8,528 bases of DNA from an uncultured Slackia sp. (GCA_900553655.1 USEQ01000041.1:1-8528), one strand, 5' to 3'; positions 1 to 6,506 are shown, counted from the first letter of the stretch. Translations and numbers: made by a program. The notes: generated by a model not told the origin, from the sequence alone.

Positions 1-199
1 CATGATCGGATGCGACCTTGCAGAAGGCATGCCCGACGCGCACGATATCGTTGCCGCCATGCTTGACGAAGGGTTCGTCCTCAACGCAACGGGCCCGCGC
101 ACGCTGCGACTGCTTCCGCCCCTGATTTGCGAGAAGTCGCACGCGGACGCTTTCGTAGAAACGCTGGGTCGCGTTCTGAACGAAGCTTCACGCAGCTAA
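1..199 (+). CDS. argD: Acetylornithine aminotransferase, C-terminal end (partial)
   Basis: This is the last 65 residues of a protein whose 5' part lies outside the window; the reading frame enters from the left edge and ends at TAA 197-199. The segment G-x-V-L-N-A-T-G-P followed by T-L-R-L-L-P-P-L matches the C-terminal small domain of class III PLP-dependent aminotransferases. The 'N-x-T-G-P ... L-R-x-x-P-P-L' wording is typical of ArgD, the acetylornithine (or succinyl-diaminopimelate) aminotransferase of arginine synthesis, which acts in the cytoplasm. The PLP lysine is not in the window, so the call rests on this tail only. Ornithine or 4-aminobutyrate aminotransferases are the main alternatives. 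A strong hairpin follows 40 bases downstream. Confidence 0.8.
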   Translation, partial: MIGCDLAEGMPDAHDIVAAMLDEGFVLNATGPRTLRLLPPLICEKSHADAFVETLGRVLNEASRS

Positions 200-239
200 C
201 GTCAACATAGACAACGGGCATTCTCGTCTGCAGACAAGC

Positions 240-270
240 GAAGGGGGCAACCGATCGGTTCGCCCCCTTC
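240..270 (+). terminator. GC-rich hairpin after argD
   Basis: GAAGGGGGC (240-248) pairs perfectly with GCCCCCTTC (262-270). The interior 249-260 is itself a palindrome (AACCGATCGGTT), so the stem can continue with one bulged C. No run of T follows on either strand, so it is a weak intrinsic terminator by sequence. Some read-through into the regulator at 305 is possible. Confidence 0.55.
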
Positions 271-304
271 TGCGTGAAAGCAAACGCTCAAGGGAGGGGG
301 AACC

Positions 305-913
305 ATGGGGCAGCCTGCAGCGCACACGAGCAGCTTGGCTCGGCATCATCTGATCGGACTCGGGTTTTGGCAGGCTTGGCAAATGGCCGCCTTCTGCTCG
401 GATGCCATCATCGCCGACACGCCTTATTCAAGCATCCCCTTAAAGACCCTCGCCATAGCGTGCACGACGCTTGGCTACCTTGTCGTCATGGCGGCAAGCG
501 AGAAAAGCGCTTTGCGTCCCAAGCGACCGTTCGACCTCATGGGGTCGTCTTTCTCCATGGCCTTCGGCACGCTCGTCTTGATGTTCGCACCGTACCTCAG
601 CGACCCAAGCCTTGAGGTTGTCGCCCTGGTCTTCTCGCTCACAGGCATATCCTTCGGCAATGCATCGCTTCTCATGATGTGGGGAGAGCTCTGGGGAACG
701 CTTGCAACGGGGCGGGTCGGAAGGCATCTCTACCTCTCTTATGCATTCGCATTCCTGCTCTTCTTCGGCGTCTTCGCCCTCCCCCATCCGTTCGCAGGTC
801 TTCTGGTCTGCACCTTCCCTTTGCTTTCGGCGACTATCTTCATTCGTGCGAAAGCGAGCCTAAAAGAATGCAAGGACTTTCGCCTCATACAATCAACAGG
901 GTCTCCTCCATAA
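305..913 (+). CDS. Membrane LuxR-type regulator, N-terminal half (frameshifted gene)
   Basis: This frame encodes 202 residues beginning at ATG 305, six bases after a strong Shine-Dalgarno run (AGGGAGGGGG, 291-300, spacing 4). It contains about six hydrophobic segments: residues 16-36, 48-67, 76-98, 104-128, 141-158 and 163-180. It matches the first half of the twelve-helix, MFS-like sensor domain of the LuxR regulators common in Eggerthellaceae. The last ~15 residues (after Leu186-Lys187) are polar and look like out-of-frame tail, ending at TAA 911-913. The rest of the protein continues in the -1 frame from about 866. Adding one A to the AAAA at 862-865 would join both halves into a 469-residue protein, close to the 497 residues of the intact relative at 5013-6506. 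I take this as the 5' part of a broken gene or a sequencing error rather than a separate protein. Confidence 0.75.
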   Translation: MGQPAAHTSSLARHHLIGLGFWQAWQMAAFCSDAIIADTPYSSIPLKTLAIACTTLGYLVVMAASEKSALRPKRPFDLMGSSFSMAFGTLVLMFAPYLSDPSLEVVALVFSLTGISFGNASLLMMWGELWGTLATGRVGRHLYLSYAFAFLLFFGVFALPHPFAGLLVCTFPLLSATIFIRAKASLKECKDFRLIQSTGSPP

Positions 914-1713
914 AAGCCATCGCGTTCATGCTGATTCTCAGCATGGTGTGGGGAATCAGCCAAAACATCGTTCCTCACGTCGCCGCAAACGCTTCTTCGG
1001 GAAACTTCATGGGCATGACTATGTTCGTGGCTGGCATCGCCATAGGGGCGTTCGCCCTCAATCTCACCCTCAGCGCGCCGCCGTCTGAAACTACCGCGCT
1101 CTATCGTCCCGTCATACCCGCCATAGCGGCAGGGCTGATGGCCCTCATAGCGTTGCCGCCGTCGTTCGCCTTCATAGGCAACGGTCTCATTGCCATGGGC
1201 ATCTATTGCCTCGACATGTTTCTGATGCTCGCATCGACCGACCTGGCATTTCGGTGCAAAATCCCCACTACGCGCATTTTTGGAACCGCCGTATTCGTGT
1301 CGCGCAGCGGAACGCTTCTCGGGTCGGTTATCGGAGCGGCCATGATGCCGAACATGACCTGGGACTCCTCGTTTGTCACCCTTGCCGCACTGTGCTTGGG
1401 CGCGCTCGCCATTGCGGGAACGCTTCTGTTCACGCAAACCGACCTGCAGCAATGCTACGAAACCCCGCGTGCGTCGCTCGATGACGAAAAACCCACGCTC
1501 TCGCAGCGTTGCGACGCCATAGCAAAATCCGCAGGACTGACATCGCGCGAAGCCGAAGTGCTCGGCCTGCTCGTACGCGGGCGCACTGTGCAGGACGTAT
1601 GCGACGAACTGGTCATCGCGCAAGGAACCGCAAAGCATCATGTGAGCAACATCTATCGCAAGCTCGGAGTAAGCGATCGACGAAGCCTTTATGACGTCGT
1701 GGAGCAAGCGTAA
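868..1713 (+). CDS. Membrane LuxR-type regulator, C-terminal half with HTH (frameshifted gene)
   Basis: 281 residues if started at ATG 868; the frame is open from upstream, and no Shine-Dalgarno precedes 868, so this start is only formal. Residues 16-36, 46-68, 81-100, 102-124, 138-160 and 168-188 are hydrophobic and supply the second set of six membrane segments. A short polar linker leads to a GerE/LuxR helix-turn-helix at residues 222-281. It shows the family pattern L-T-S-R-E-A-E-V-L ... G-T-A-K-H-H-V ... I-Y-R-K-L-G-V. The DNA-binding domain looks intact, although the recognition helix reads TAKHH where TVKxH is more usual. Together with 305-913 this makes one full regulator interrupted by a -1 shift. 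If the shift is real, the HTH half would be made poorly or not at all. It converges on the oxidoreductase operon that ends at 1897. Confidence 0.8.
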   Translation: MQGLSPHTINRVSSIKAIAFMLILSMVWGISQNIVPHVAANASSGNFMGMTMFVAGIAIGAFALNLTLSAPPSETTALYRPVIPAIAAGLMALIALPPSFAFIGNGLIAMGIYCLDMFLMLASTDLAFRCKIPTTRIFGTAVFVSRSGTLLGSVIGAAMMPNMTWDSSFVTLAALCLGALAIAGTLLFTQTDLQQCYETPRASLDDEKPTLSQRCDAIAKSAGLTSREAEVLGLLVRGRTVQDVCDELVIAQGTAKHHVSNIYRKLGVSDRRSLYDVVEQA

Positions 1714-1731
1714 CCGTCCGCGAACGACAAA

Positions 1732-1764
1732 CGGCCCCTTTCGCACGGATAGCAAAAGGGGCCG
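1732..1764. terminator. Hairpin between convergent genes, possibly bidirectional
   Basis: CGGCCCCTTT (1732-1741) pairs perfectly with AAAGGGGCCG (1755-1764) around a 13-base loop. It starts 18 bases after the stop of the LuxR-type gene. On the minus strand it is followed by a T-containing stretch (GTTTGTCGTT); on the plus strand there is no T run. It can serve both the regulator and the operon ending at 1897. Confidence 0.65.
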
Positions 1765-1775
1765 CAAGCGCTCTT

Positions 1776-1801
1776 GGCGACGAAAAGGAGGGGGCGTCGC
1801 C
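1776..1801. repeat. Second inverted repeat in the 3' intergenic region
   Basis: GGCGACG (1776-1782) pairs with CGTCGCC (1795-1801) around a 12-base loop of AAAAGGAGGGGG. There is no T run after it on either strand. The loop looks like a Shine-Dalgarno sequence but no start codon follows at a useful distance. It may form part of the 3' end of the minus-strand operon. The remaining stretch 1802-1896 shows no gene. Confidence 0.4.
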
Positions 1802-1896
1802 TGCGCGGGCGTACGAGAATATGCGAAGACAAATCAAGAGCAGAGCCGCGATTTCGTCTTCAGCATGCCCAGCTTCGGCAAGAACCGCCCGAAAGG

Positions 1897-2976
1897 TTAC
1901 AGAACCTCGAACGAAAGGCTCGCTTCGAGCGGAGAGACCACTCCGTCAGCCGTGCGAGCGCGAACGGTGAGCTGATACTCGCCTGCTTCTTCGAACGAAG
2001 TCTCGAACTGCCAGTTCACCCATTTGTCGGCGGTAGCGCCTTCGGTGGGGCACTCGGTCCAGGTTTCGCCGCCGTCGAAGGAGAATTCGATCGCCTCGAT
2101 GGGGCTGCCCAGATCGTCCGCCACGCCCTCGAACGTAATGGAGCTGCCGGCGAAGAACACGCAACCGTCGGCGCTGTTCATAATCTCGATCTTGTTACGA
2201 TACGTCGGATCGACGGATTGCACGTCGGGAACCTGCTCCTCGGCGGTCAGCTTGATATCCACCACGTTGCGCGTGAAGTAGCGGGCAACGGTTTCGGGCA
2301 TCCACAGCTGAGCGGAGGGACCCGTCTCGCTCTTGAGCTTCTCGCCGTTGACCTCATAGACCAGAAGCGCATCGCGATCGAGGCAGTACTGCAGGGGCAG
2401 CGCCTGGCCGAAGCCGTCGGCTCCGTACGCGGTCACGGTGTTCACGCCGTCTTCCAAATCGGCCATATCGACCACGGCTGCAAGAGGAACGCCCACCACG
2501 GCGGCCTGACCGAACGGAGCACCCGTCGCGCACGAGCACACCATGGTCTGCTCTTCGGATTCCTCTTCCATATCCTCAAGGTTCACGGAGAAGTTTTCCT
2601 TGATGTTGCCGCCGATGTTGATGTAGTACGTCGCGACGCCTTCGGCGGGCTCGCCCACCACAAGCTCATTGGCAGGCTTGGAGCACATCGAGGTGATGGC
2701 GGTGCCGAACACGTTGAACAACTCATCGTTGGGGGTCACGCCGTCCTGGTTGAAGAAGAACGCGCCCTCCTTGTTGGCAATCTTGGTGTAGTCGCTCTCC
2801 TCGAGCATCAACGTATGGGAATCAATCTGATACCCGTTGTTTTCGTGCGTCGCGCCCTCGGGGGCATCCGAACCGTCCAGGATCGCAGGACCGCCCGCCG
2901 CCACGGCAACGCCGGTCATTCCCAGCAGAAGGGCGCCACCAGCCGCTCCTGCAGCCATTGCTTTCTTCTTGTTCAT
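1897..2976 (-). CDS. Exported sulfite-oxidase-fold (molybdopterin oxidoreductase family) protein, no haem
   Basis: 359 residues from ATG at 2976, chosen because AAGGAG (2986-2991) lies nine bases upstream; an in-frame ATG further upstream would overlap the previous gene and put 12 residues before the signal peptide. Residues 1-27 form a Sec signal peptide (K3-5 charged start, hydrophobic core, cleavage near AVA-A at 24-27) with no twin arginine. Residues 130-245 resemble the Moco domain of the sulfite oxidase family: Met-Val-Cys147 sits where the molybdenum-ligand Cys is expected, followed by a G-V-P-L motif at 162-165 and L-L-V-Y-E-V-N-G at 204-211. Residues 255-359 match the Ig-like Mo-co dimerisation domain (I-E-A-I-E-F-S-F-D-G-G-E-T-W at 293-306). 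The R-N-H motif of classic sulfite oxidases is not visible, so cofactor binding is uncertain. It is second in an operon with its haem-bearing paralogue, 19 bases downstream. Substrate unknown. Confidence 0.82.
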   Translation of the reverse strand: MNKKKAMAAGAAGGALLLGMTGVAVAAGGPAILDGSDAPEGATHENNGYQIDSHTLMLEESDYTKIANKEGAFFFNQDGVTPNDELFNVFGTAITSMCSKPANELVVGEPAEGVATYYINIGGNIKENFSVNLEDMEEESEEQTMVCSCATGAPFGQAAVVGVPLAAVVDMADLEDGVNTVTAYGADGFGQALPLQYCLDRDALLVYEVNGEKLKSETGPSAQLWMPETVARYFTRNVVDIKLTAEEQVPDVQSVDPTYRNKIEIMNSADGCVFFAGSSITFEGVADDLGSPIEAIEFSFDGGETWTECPTEGATADKWVNWQFETSFEEAGEYQLTVRARTADGVVSPLEASLSFEVL

Positions 2977-2985
2977 AAGAAAACG

Positions 2986-2991
2986 CTCCTT
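2986..2991 (-). promoter_or_regulatory. Ribosome binding site deciding the start at 2976
   Basis: AAGGAG on the minus strand, nine bases before the ATG at 2976. It lies within 19 bases of intergenic sequence after the upstream stop (2996-2998), which supports the downstream start and a single transcript. Confidence 0.7.
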
Positions 2992-2995
2992 CGCT

Positions 2996-4681
2996 CTATG
3001 CTTCGTTCTCAAGGCCGGTCGAGAACATCAAGGGCAGATCGGAATCGGGGCCGCCAGCCTTGATGACCTTGTCTTCCGCCGGCAGCTCGTCTTTCGCGTT
3101 CACCATGACCTCGTGCTCGCGATAGCTCACTTCGCCCTCTTCAGTGGTGGCGCGCACGCTCAGGCAATATGCGCCATGCTCGGGCGGGGTCCACTCGAAC
3201 GTCCACCAGATCCAACGATTCACATCGGTGTCCCCGAGGTCGTAGGTTGTCCACGTTTCGCCGTGGTCCATGGAGAATTCGATGCTTTTGACCTTATGGT
3301 CGAACGCGTCCACGTAACCCTGGAAGGTATAGGGCTTGCCCGTCTCGATAATGACGCCCTCGGGAGTTCCGCAGATCGTTGCGTTCGGGCGGTTCACATG
3401 CGCATCCTCCTGGTTCACCTGACCGCAAACTCGCTCGTCCATGACGTCGGAAGAAACCATGTAGCCGGAAAGCTGCTTGCTGAAAATCTGCGCGTCATAG
3501 CCTTCAACCCAGTTGGTGCAGGGGAAGCCACGACGGGCATCGAGGTATTCGCCGCCCATTTTGTAGACCAGATAGTTGTCTTCGAGCTTGGCGACGTCAA
3601 TACCGCTCTTGGAGGAGCCGTCGGCACGCACGCAGCGGACAGAATTCGTCCCCTCGGTCATGCCGCCCGCACGCTCGATAAGCCAGCTTACAGGAATGCC
3701 CGTGATTTCAGTCTGGCCGATGCCGCCGCCACCGGTGGGGTTGAGCTCGCAGACCATCTTGGAAGGCTTGGTCACCACGACGCCGGCCTCTTCGGCCTCT
3801 TTGATCAGGTCAACGAGCTTTGCGGTGTAGGGATTGGGCACATTGCCCTCGATGGTGATTTCCCATTCGTCCATCATGCTCTGCGGAAGCTCAAGATCAA
3901 GAGCCGCCTCGCTGCAGGCATAGCGCATGTGGTCGTAGTAGCCGTGAACGAAGTCGTAGCTGTAGAGCTCGTCCATGCTCTGAACCTTGTCCTGCGTGAA
4001 ATTGAACGTTCCCTCGACGTTTTCGACTGTCGTGATGCTATCGCCGAGCGCCTCGTACTTCACGTTCTCCCACAGCTGAAGGCCCTCGCCGTTGCCCGTA
4101 GCGCTGTGGCAGGAATCGCACGTGCCGTTGAGACCTTCGGAGAACTTCTCGGTATTGCGGCTGTTGAAATGGATGCCGTGTATCAAGCGGCCAAACTCAT
4201 CGCCGTTGTCGCGATGGCAGGTGATGCACTGTTCGACATCGCTGTACGTTTCGAGATCTTTGTTAGGAAGCACTGCATGGCGGTATTCCATGCCCATAAT
4301 CATCTCGTTGAGGTCGGCATGGCAGGAGTTGCACCCCTTCTTGTCGGCGTCGAGATAGTACGTGTTGTACGAAATGGTCCAGCTTTGCTGCATCCAGTTC
4401 GGGCACTCGTACTCGCTCGGCGTACGCTGCACCAGTTTGCCGTTGGGAAGCTGGCGAACTTCAGGCGCGTAGTCCTCAGCGATCTGGTCCCACTTCTCGT
4501 AGTTTTCGACGATGTATTCCTTGCCAGGATACTGAACGTCGCCGTCCGGCTCTCCGCCTCGGACGATCTCGTCCGCAGTGGAAGCCGAGTCAGCAGCAAA
4601 AGCAGGCACTATGAGAGCCGACGCTGCGAGCACTGCCGCGATGCCTGTCACCATGGCGCCACGCTTCGTCACCTTCTTCAT
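2996..4681 (-). CDS. Exported triheme cytochrome c fused to a sulfite-oxidase-fold molybdopterin oxidoreductase domain
   Basis: 561 residues from the second of two adjacent ATGs (4681; 4684 adds one Met), which is better spaced from the G-rich Shine-Dalgarno at 4685-4694. Residues 1-29 are a Sec signal peptide (K2-K3 and K6-R7, hydrophobic 9-25, cleavage near A27-F28-A29). Three CXXCH haem-c motifs lie at Cys117-His121, Cys152-His156 and Cys188-His192; His135, His168 and His171 could be distal ligands. Residues 273-410 resemble the sulfite oxidase Moco domain: W-E-I-T-I-E-G-N-V at 273-281, Met-Val-Cys311 at the molybdenum-ligand position, G-I-P-V-S-W-L at 328-334, and Y-L-V-Y-K-M-G-G near 370-377. 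Residues 445-530 match the Ig-like Mo-co dimerisation domain (S-I-E-F-S-M-D-H-G-E-T-W, 466-477). The fold call is firm; the reaction is not. It is the first gene of a two-gene operon, divergent from the LuxR regulator at 5013. Likely an extracytoplasmic electron-transfer enzyme with unknown substrate. Confidence 0.88.
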   Translation of the reverse strand: MKKVTKRGAMVTGIAAVLAASALIVPAFAADSASTADEIVRGGEPDGDVQYPGKEYIVENYEKWDQIAEDYAPEVRQLPNGKLVQRTPSEYECPNWMQQSWTISYNTYYLDADKKGCNSCHADLNEMIMGMEYRHAVLPNKDLETYSDVEQCITCHRDNGDEFGRLIHGIHFNSRNTEKFSEGLNGTCDSCHSATGNGEGLQLWENVKYEALGDSITTVENVEGTFNFTQDKVQSMDELYSYDFVHGYYDHMRYACSEAALDLELPQSMMDEWEITIEGNVPNPYTAKLVDLIKEAEEAGVVVTKPSKMVCELNPTGGGGIGQTEITGIPVSWLIERAGGMTEGTNSVRCVRADGSSKSGIDVAKLEDNYLVYKMGGEYLDARRGFPCTNWVEGYDAQIFSKQLSGYMVSSDVMDERVCGQVNQEDAHVNRPNATICGTPEGVIIETGKPYTFQGYVDAFDHKVKSIEFSMDHGETWTTYDLGDTDVNRWIWWTFEWTPPEHGAYCLSVRATTEEGEVSYREHEVMVNAKDELPAEDKVIKAGGPDSDLPLMFSTGLENEA

Positions 4682-4684
4682 CAT

Positions 4685-4694
4685 TCCCCCTTCT
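4685..4694 (-). promoter_or_regulatory. Ribosome binding site of the cytochrome-oxidoreductase gene
   Basis: The minus strand reads GAGAAGGGGGA directly before ATGATG. AGAAGG is four bases from the first ATG and seven from the second, so the second (4681) is the better start. Confidence 0.5.
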
Positions 4695-4752
4695 CTTTTC
4701 GCGACGGCTGGCCCGCTTCGCCCTGTCGAAAACGAACCCGCCGTCGCCCCTC

Positions 4753-4770
4753 CGGGCTTTCCAAAGCCCG
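4753..4770. repeat. Perfect 8-bp inverted repeat in the operon leader
   Basis: CGGGCTTT and AAAGCCCG are separated by two bases. The repeat ends 69 bases upstream of the cytochrome-oxidoreductase start at 4684, so it would lie in the leader RNA or overlap the promoter of that operon. Confidence 0.6.
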
Positions 4771-4810
4771 CCTTACGCACAGGACAATACCGCTGCGCTA
4801 TACGCGCGCG

Positions 4811-4866
4811 CATCAACACATCCGCGCTAAATGCCTGGTAAAAGGCATAGCCCGTTTTGGTTGATG
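4811..4866. repeat. Nested inverted repeats (cruciform-like) between the divergent genes
   Basis: CATCAAC (4811-4817) pairs with GTTGATG (4860-4866). Inside it, ATGCC (4831-4835) pairs with GGCAT (4844-4848) around an eight-base loop. The arms are short, so chance occurrence cannot be excluded. Confidence 0.4.
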
Positions 4867-5000
4867 TGAGAAAAACACCCCCTGGGACCTTTGCTCGAAC
4901 GTTCGCGATAGACAGCTGCGCCGTTTTAACGGACAATGTTGAACATATCGAAAACGGCTCGCATCGAAGAGGTACGTCTTCGGACCTCGTTGTACAAACC

Positions 5001-5010
5001 AGGGGAGGGG
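5001..5010 (+). promoter_or_regulatory. Ribosome binding site deciding the start at 5013
   Basis: AGGGGAGGGG lies two bases before ATG 5013 and closely resembles the G-rich site of the other LuxR-type gene (291-300). The frame is open up to ATG 4857, but the 52 extra residues would be polar, lack a Shine-Dalgarno and run through the intergenic repeats. Confidence 0.7.
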
Positions 5011-5012
5011 AA

Positions 5013-6506
5013 ATGCTCGCATCTTTCAAGGATGCCGGCCTTTGCGCGCTTTTCGCCGCTGTCGGCCTTACCGTGAACCTGACGTGGTGCACGCTCGCAG
5101 GACATACGCCTGGCTTTACGGACGCTCTCGCGAGCCTGGGAATTCCCGTGAACCCGCGCGCGTTCTTTCTTGCGGGCATCCTCATCATGAGCGTGATTTT
5201 CACGATCCTGCCAAGAAAAACGCGCGAGGTGGACGCATCCTTGTGGCCCGCCGTGGCGCTTCTCGCCTGCATGGGAACGGCGTGTTTCGCCATCGCCTCG
5301 AGCCAAAGCGTCTTCTCCCCCGTCATCCTCTCCATCGGCGGACTCTTGCTTTTCGGAATAGGATATTTCTGGCTCACCGCCCGATTCGTCCTGCTTCTCG
5401 CACGAACGCAAACCTATTTCTGCACCATTGTCTGCTTGACGTTCTCCCTCGTCGTCGAACCTGCGCTCGTCGCATTCGTAGAGCATTCTCCGCATGCCGA
5501 ACTGCAGGTATCAACCGTCGTCTTGATGCCTATTCTGTCCGCCGCGCTTTTTCAATGCGCCCGCCACGCCGCGCTTAAGCAACGAAGCAGCGAAAAAAGC
5601 GGCGGCCGTACGGTATTTGGAATCCCCTCACGACCGCGCACCCCTTCCGAGGCCGAAGGGCGAAACGAAACGAGCAACGCACTCATCCTCATAGCGGCGG
5701 CCTCCCTACTGCTTGCGACCGTGCGAAGCCTGAGCTTCGTGGGCCTTTGGGGAGAAGGGCACATGGATGCCGTCGGGGAACCCTCCATGACATCGAATTC
5801 GTGGCTTTGGCTCGGTTATGCCGCAGCTCTCGCCGTCTTTTCATACGTCGCCCTCGGACGCACGGCGAATTGGCCGTTACGTCTGCGCTTTCAGCCGTCT
5901 TTCGTGACCATCATCATCACGCTTTCCGTGTCGATGATTCTTGCGGGAGACTCGCATGCCGACCCCGCACTGCTCGACACCCTGATGAGGCTCAACGACT
6001 CGTTTTCCCATCTCATGTTCTGGGCCATCGTCTCCATTCTGCTAGATATCTCGCCGACGCCTTCGTATCGGGTCATCGGCATAGGTGCGTCGCTGTACGC
6101 CGCAGGATCTATCGCATGGGTGCTTTTCCTCGGCAACGCAGACGCCGTGGAAAACCTTATCGTCATCGTCATCATCTATGTGCTCGCCATGGCCTCGATG
6201 CATTACAGCTGGAACAAACGCGAAAACGAGAGCGAAGACGAACCCTCTCCCTCTGCAGCAAATGTGACGGACGCGCTGGAAAAACGCTGCGCCGAAGTGT
6301 CCAAGGCTTATAAGCTCTCGCCGCGCGAAAGCGAAATCCTCGTGCTTTTGGCACAAGGCCGCACGCGCACCTACATCCAAGAAGAACTCGTTTTGGCGGA
6401 AAACACCGTGAAATCCCATGTAGCCCACATCTACACGAAACTCGGCGTGCGCGACCGCCAGGACATGATCGATATCGTATTGGACGTTGCCGAGAACAAA
6501 GAATAG
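5013..6506 (+). CDS. Membrane-bound LuxR-type transcriptional regulator, intact
   Basis: 497 residues. About twelve hydrophobic segments are visible: roughly 9-29, 49-66, 77-96, 101-121, 123-145, 165-185, then after a polar loop (186-219) 221-240, 264-282, 296-312, 330-346, 354-373 and 380-396. A charged linker (400-425) leads to a GerE/LuxR helix-turn-helix at about 432-492, with L-S-P-R-E-S-E-I-L-V-L-L-A-Q-G at 435-449 and T-V-K-S-H-V-A-H-I-Y-T-K-L-G-V at 465-479. The membrane half probably senses a small molecule and the C-terminal domain binds DNA; no receiver domain is present. This architecture is typical of Eggerthellaceae, where such regulators often sit beside one respiratory operon. 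Its divergent position next to the haem oxidoreductase operon makes that operon the likely target, by inference. It ends 24 bases from the convergent thioredoxin-like gene. Confidence 0.93.
   Translation: MLASFKDAGLCALFAAVGLTVNLTWCTLAGHTPGFTDALASLGIPVNPRAFFLAGILIMSVIFTILPRKTREVDASLWPAVALLACMGTACFAIASSQSVFSPVILSIGGLLLFGIGYFWLTARFVLLLARTQTYFCTIVCLTFSLVVEPALVAFVEHSPHAELQVSTVVLMPILSAALFQCARHAALKQRSSEKSGGRTVFGIPSRPRTPSEAEGRNETSNALILIAAASLLLATVRSLSFVGLWGEGHMDAVGEPSMTSNSWLWLGYAAALAVFSYVALGRTANWPLRLRFQPSFVTIIITLSVSMILAGDSHADPALLDTLMRLNDSFSHLMFWAIVSILLDISPTPSYRVIGIGASLYAAGSIAWVLFLGNADAVENLIVIVIIYVLAMASMHYSWNKRENESEDEPSPSAANVTDALEKRCAEVSKAYKLSPRESEILVLLAQGRTRTYIQEELVLAENTVKSHVAHIYTKLGVRDRQDMIDIVLDVAENKE

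Larger units (their letters stand above)
4685..5012. promoter_or_regulatory. Divergent intergenic region with several short inverted repeats
   Basis: These 328 bases separate the minus-strand oxidoreductase operon from the plus-strand LuxR gene and must hold the promoters of both. I could not find -35/-10 pairs good enough to place a promoter. Present are CGGGCTTT-CC-AAAGCCCG (4753-4770), ATGCC-8-GGCAT (4831-4848) nested within CATCAAC...GTTGATG (4811-4817 with 4860-4866), the palindrome CGAACGTTCG (4896-4905), and ATGTT-G-AACAT (4936-4946). LuxR-type HTH proteins bind as dimers to inverted repeats, so these are candidate operators. That role is inferred. Confidence 0.5.

Noticed and set aside
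855..870. Programmed -1 ribosomal frameshifting joining the two halves of the LuxR-type gene
   Set aside because: The site reads C-CTA-AAA-G, which is not a canonical X-XXY-YYZ slippery heptamer, and I see no convincing downstream structure. Mutation or sequencing error is simpler.
739..1767. 342-codon minus-strand open frame opposite the LuxR-type gene
   Set aside because: The translation is Arg/Gly/His-rich without domains, while the opposite strand encodes membrane segments and a LuxR HTH.
1785..1810. Shine-Dalgarno-like AAAAGGAGGGGG suggesting a small plus-strand gene
   Set aside because: No ATG, GTG or TTG follows at suitable spacing, and the motif sits in the loop of an inverted repeat.
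1774..3063. 429-codon plus-strand open frame
   Set aside because: Antisense to the second oxidoreductase gene, no ribosome site, low-complexity His/Gly/Ala-rich translation.
2837..4864. 675-codon open frame on the plus strand over the oxidoreductase operon
   Set aside because: It lies antisense to two proteins with clear family motifs, signal peptides and ribosome sites, and its translation shows no recognisable domain. It follows from the scarcity of stop codons opposite GC-rich genes.
4857..5012. Longer N-terminus for the intact LuxR regulator
   Set aside because: The 52 extra residues are polar, lack a ribosome site and cross the palindrome cluster. ATG 5013 has a strong site.
4685..5377. 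Longer N-terminus for the cytochrome-oxidoreductase gene (frame open to 5377)
   Set aside because: The extension would overlap the divergent regulator and bury the signal peptide. A ribosome site lies directly before 4684.
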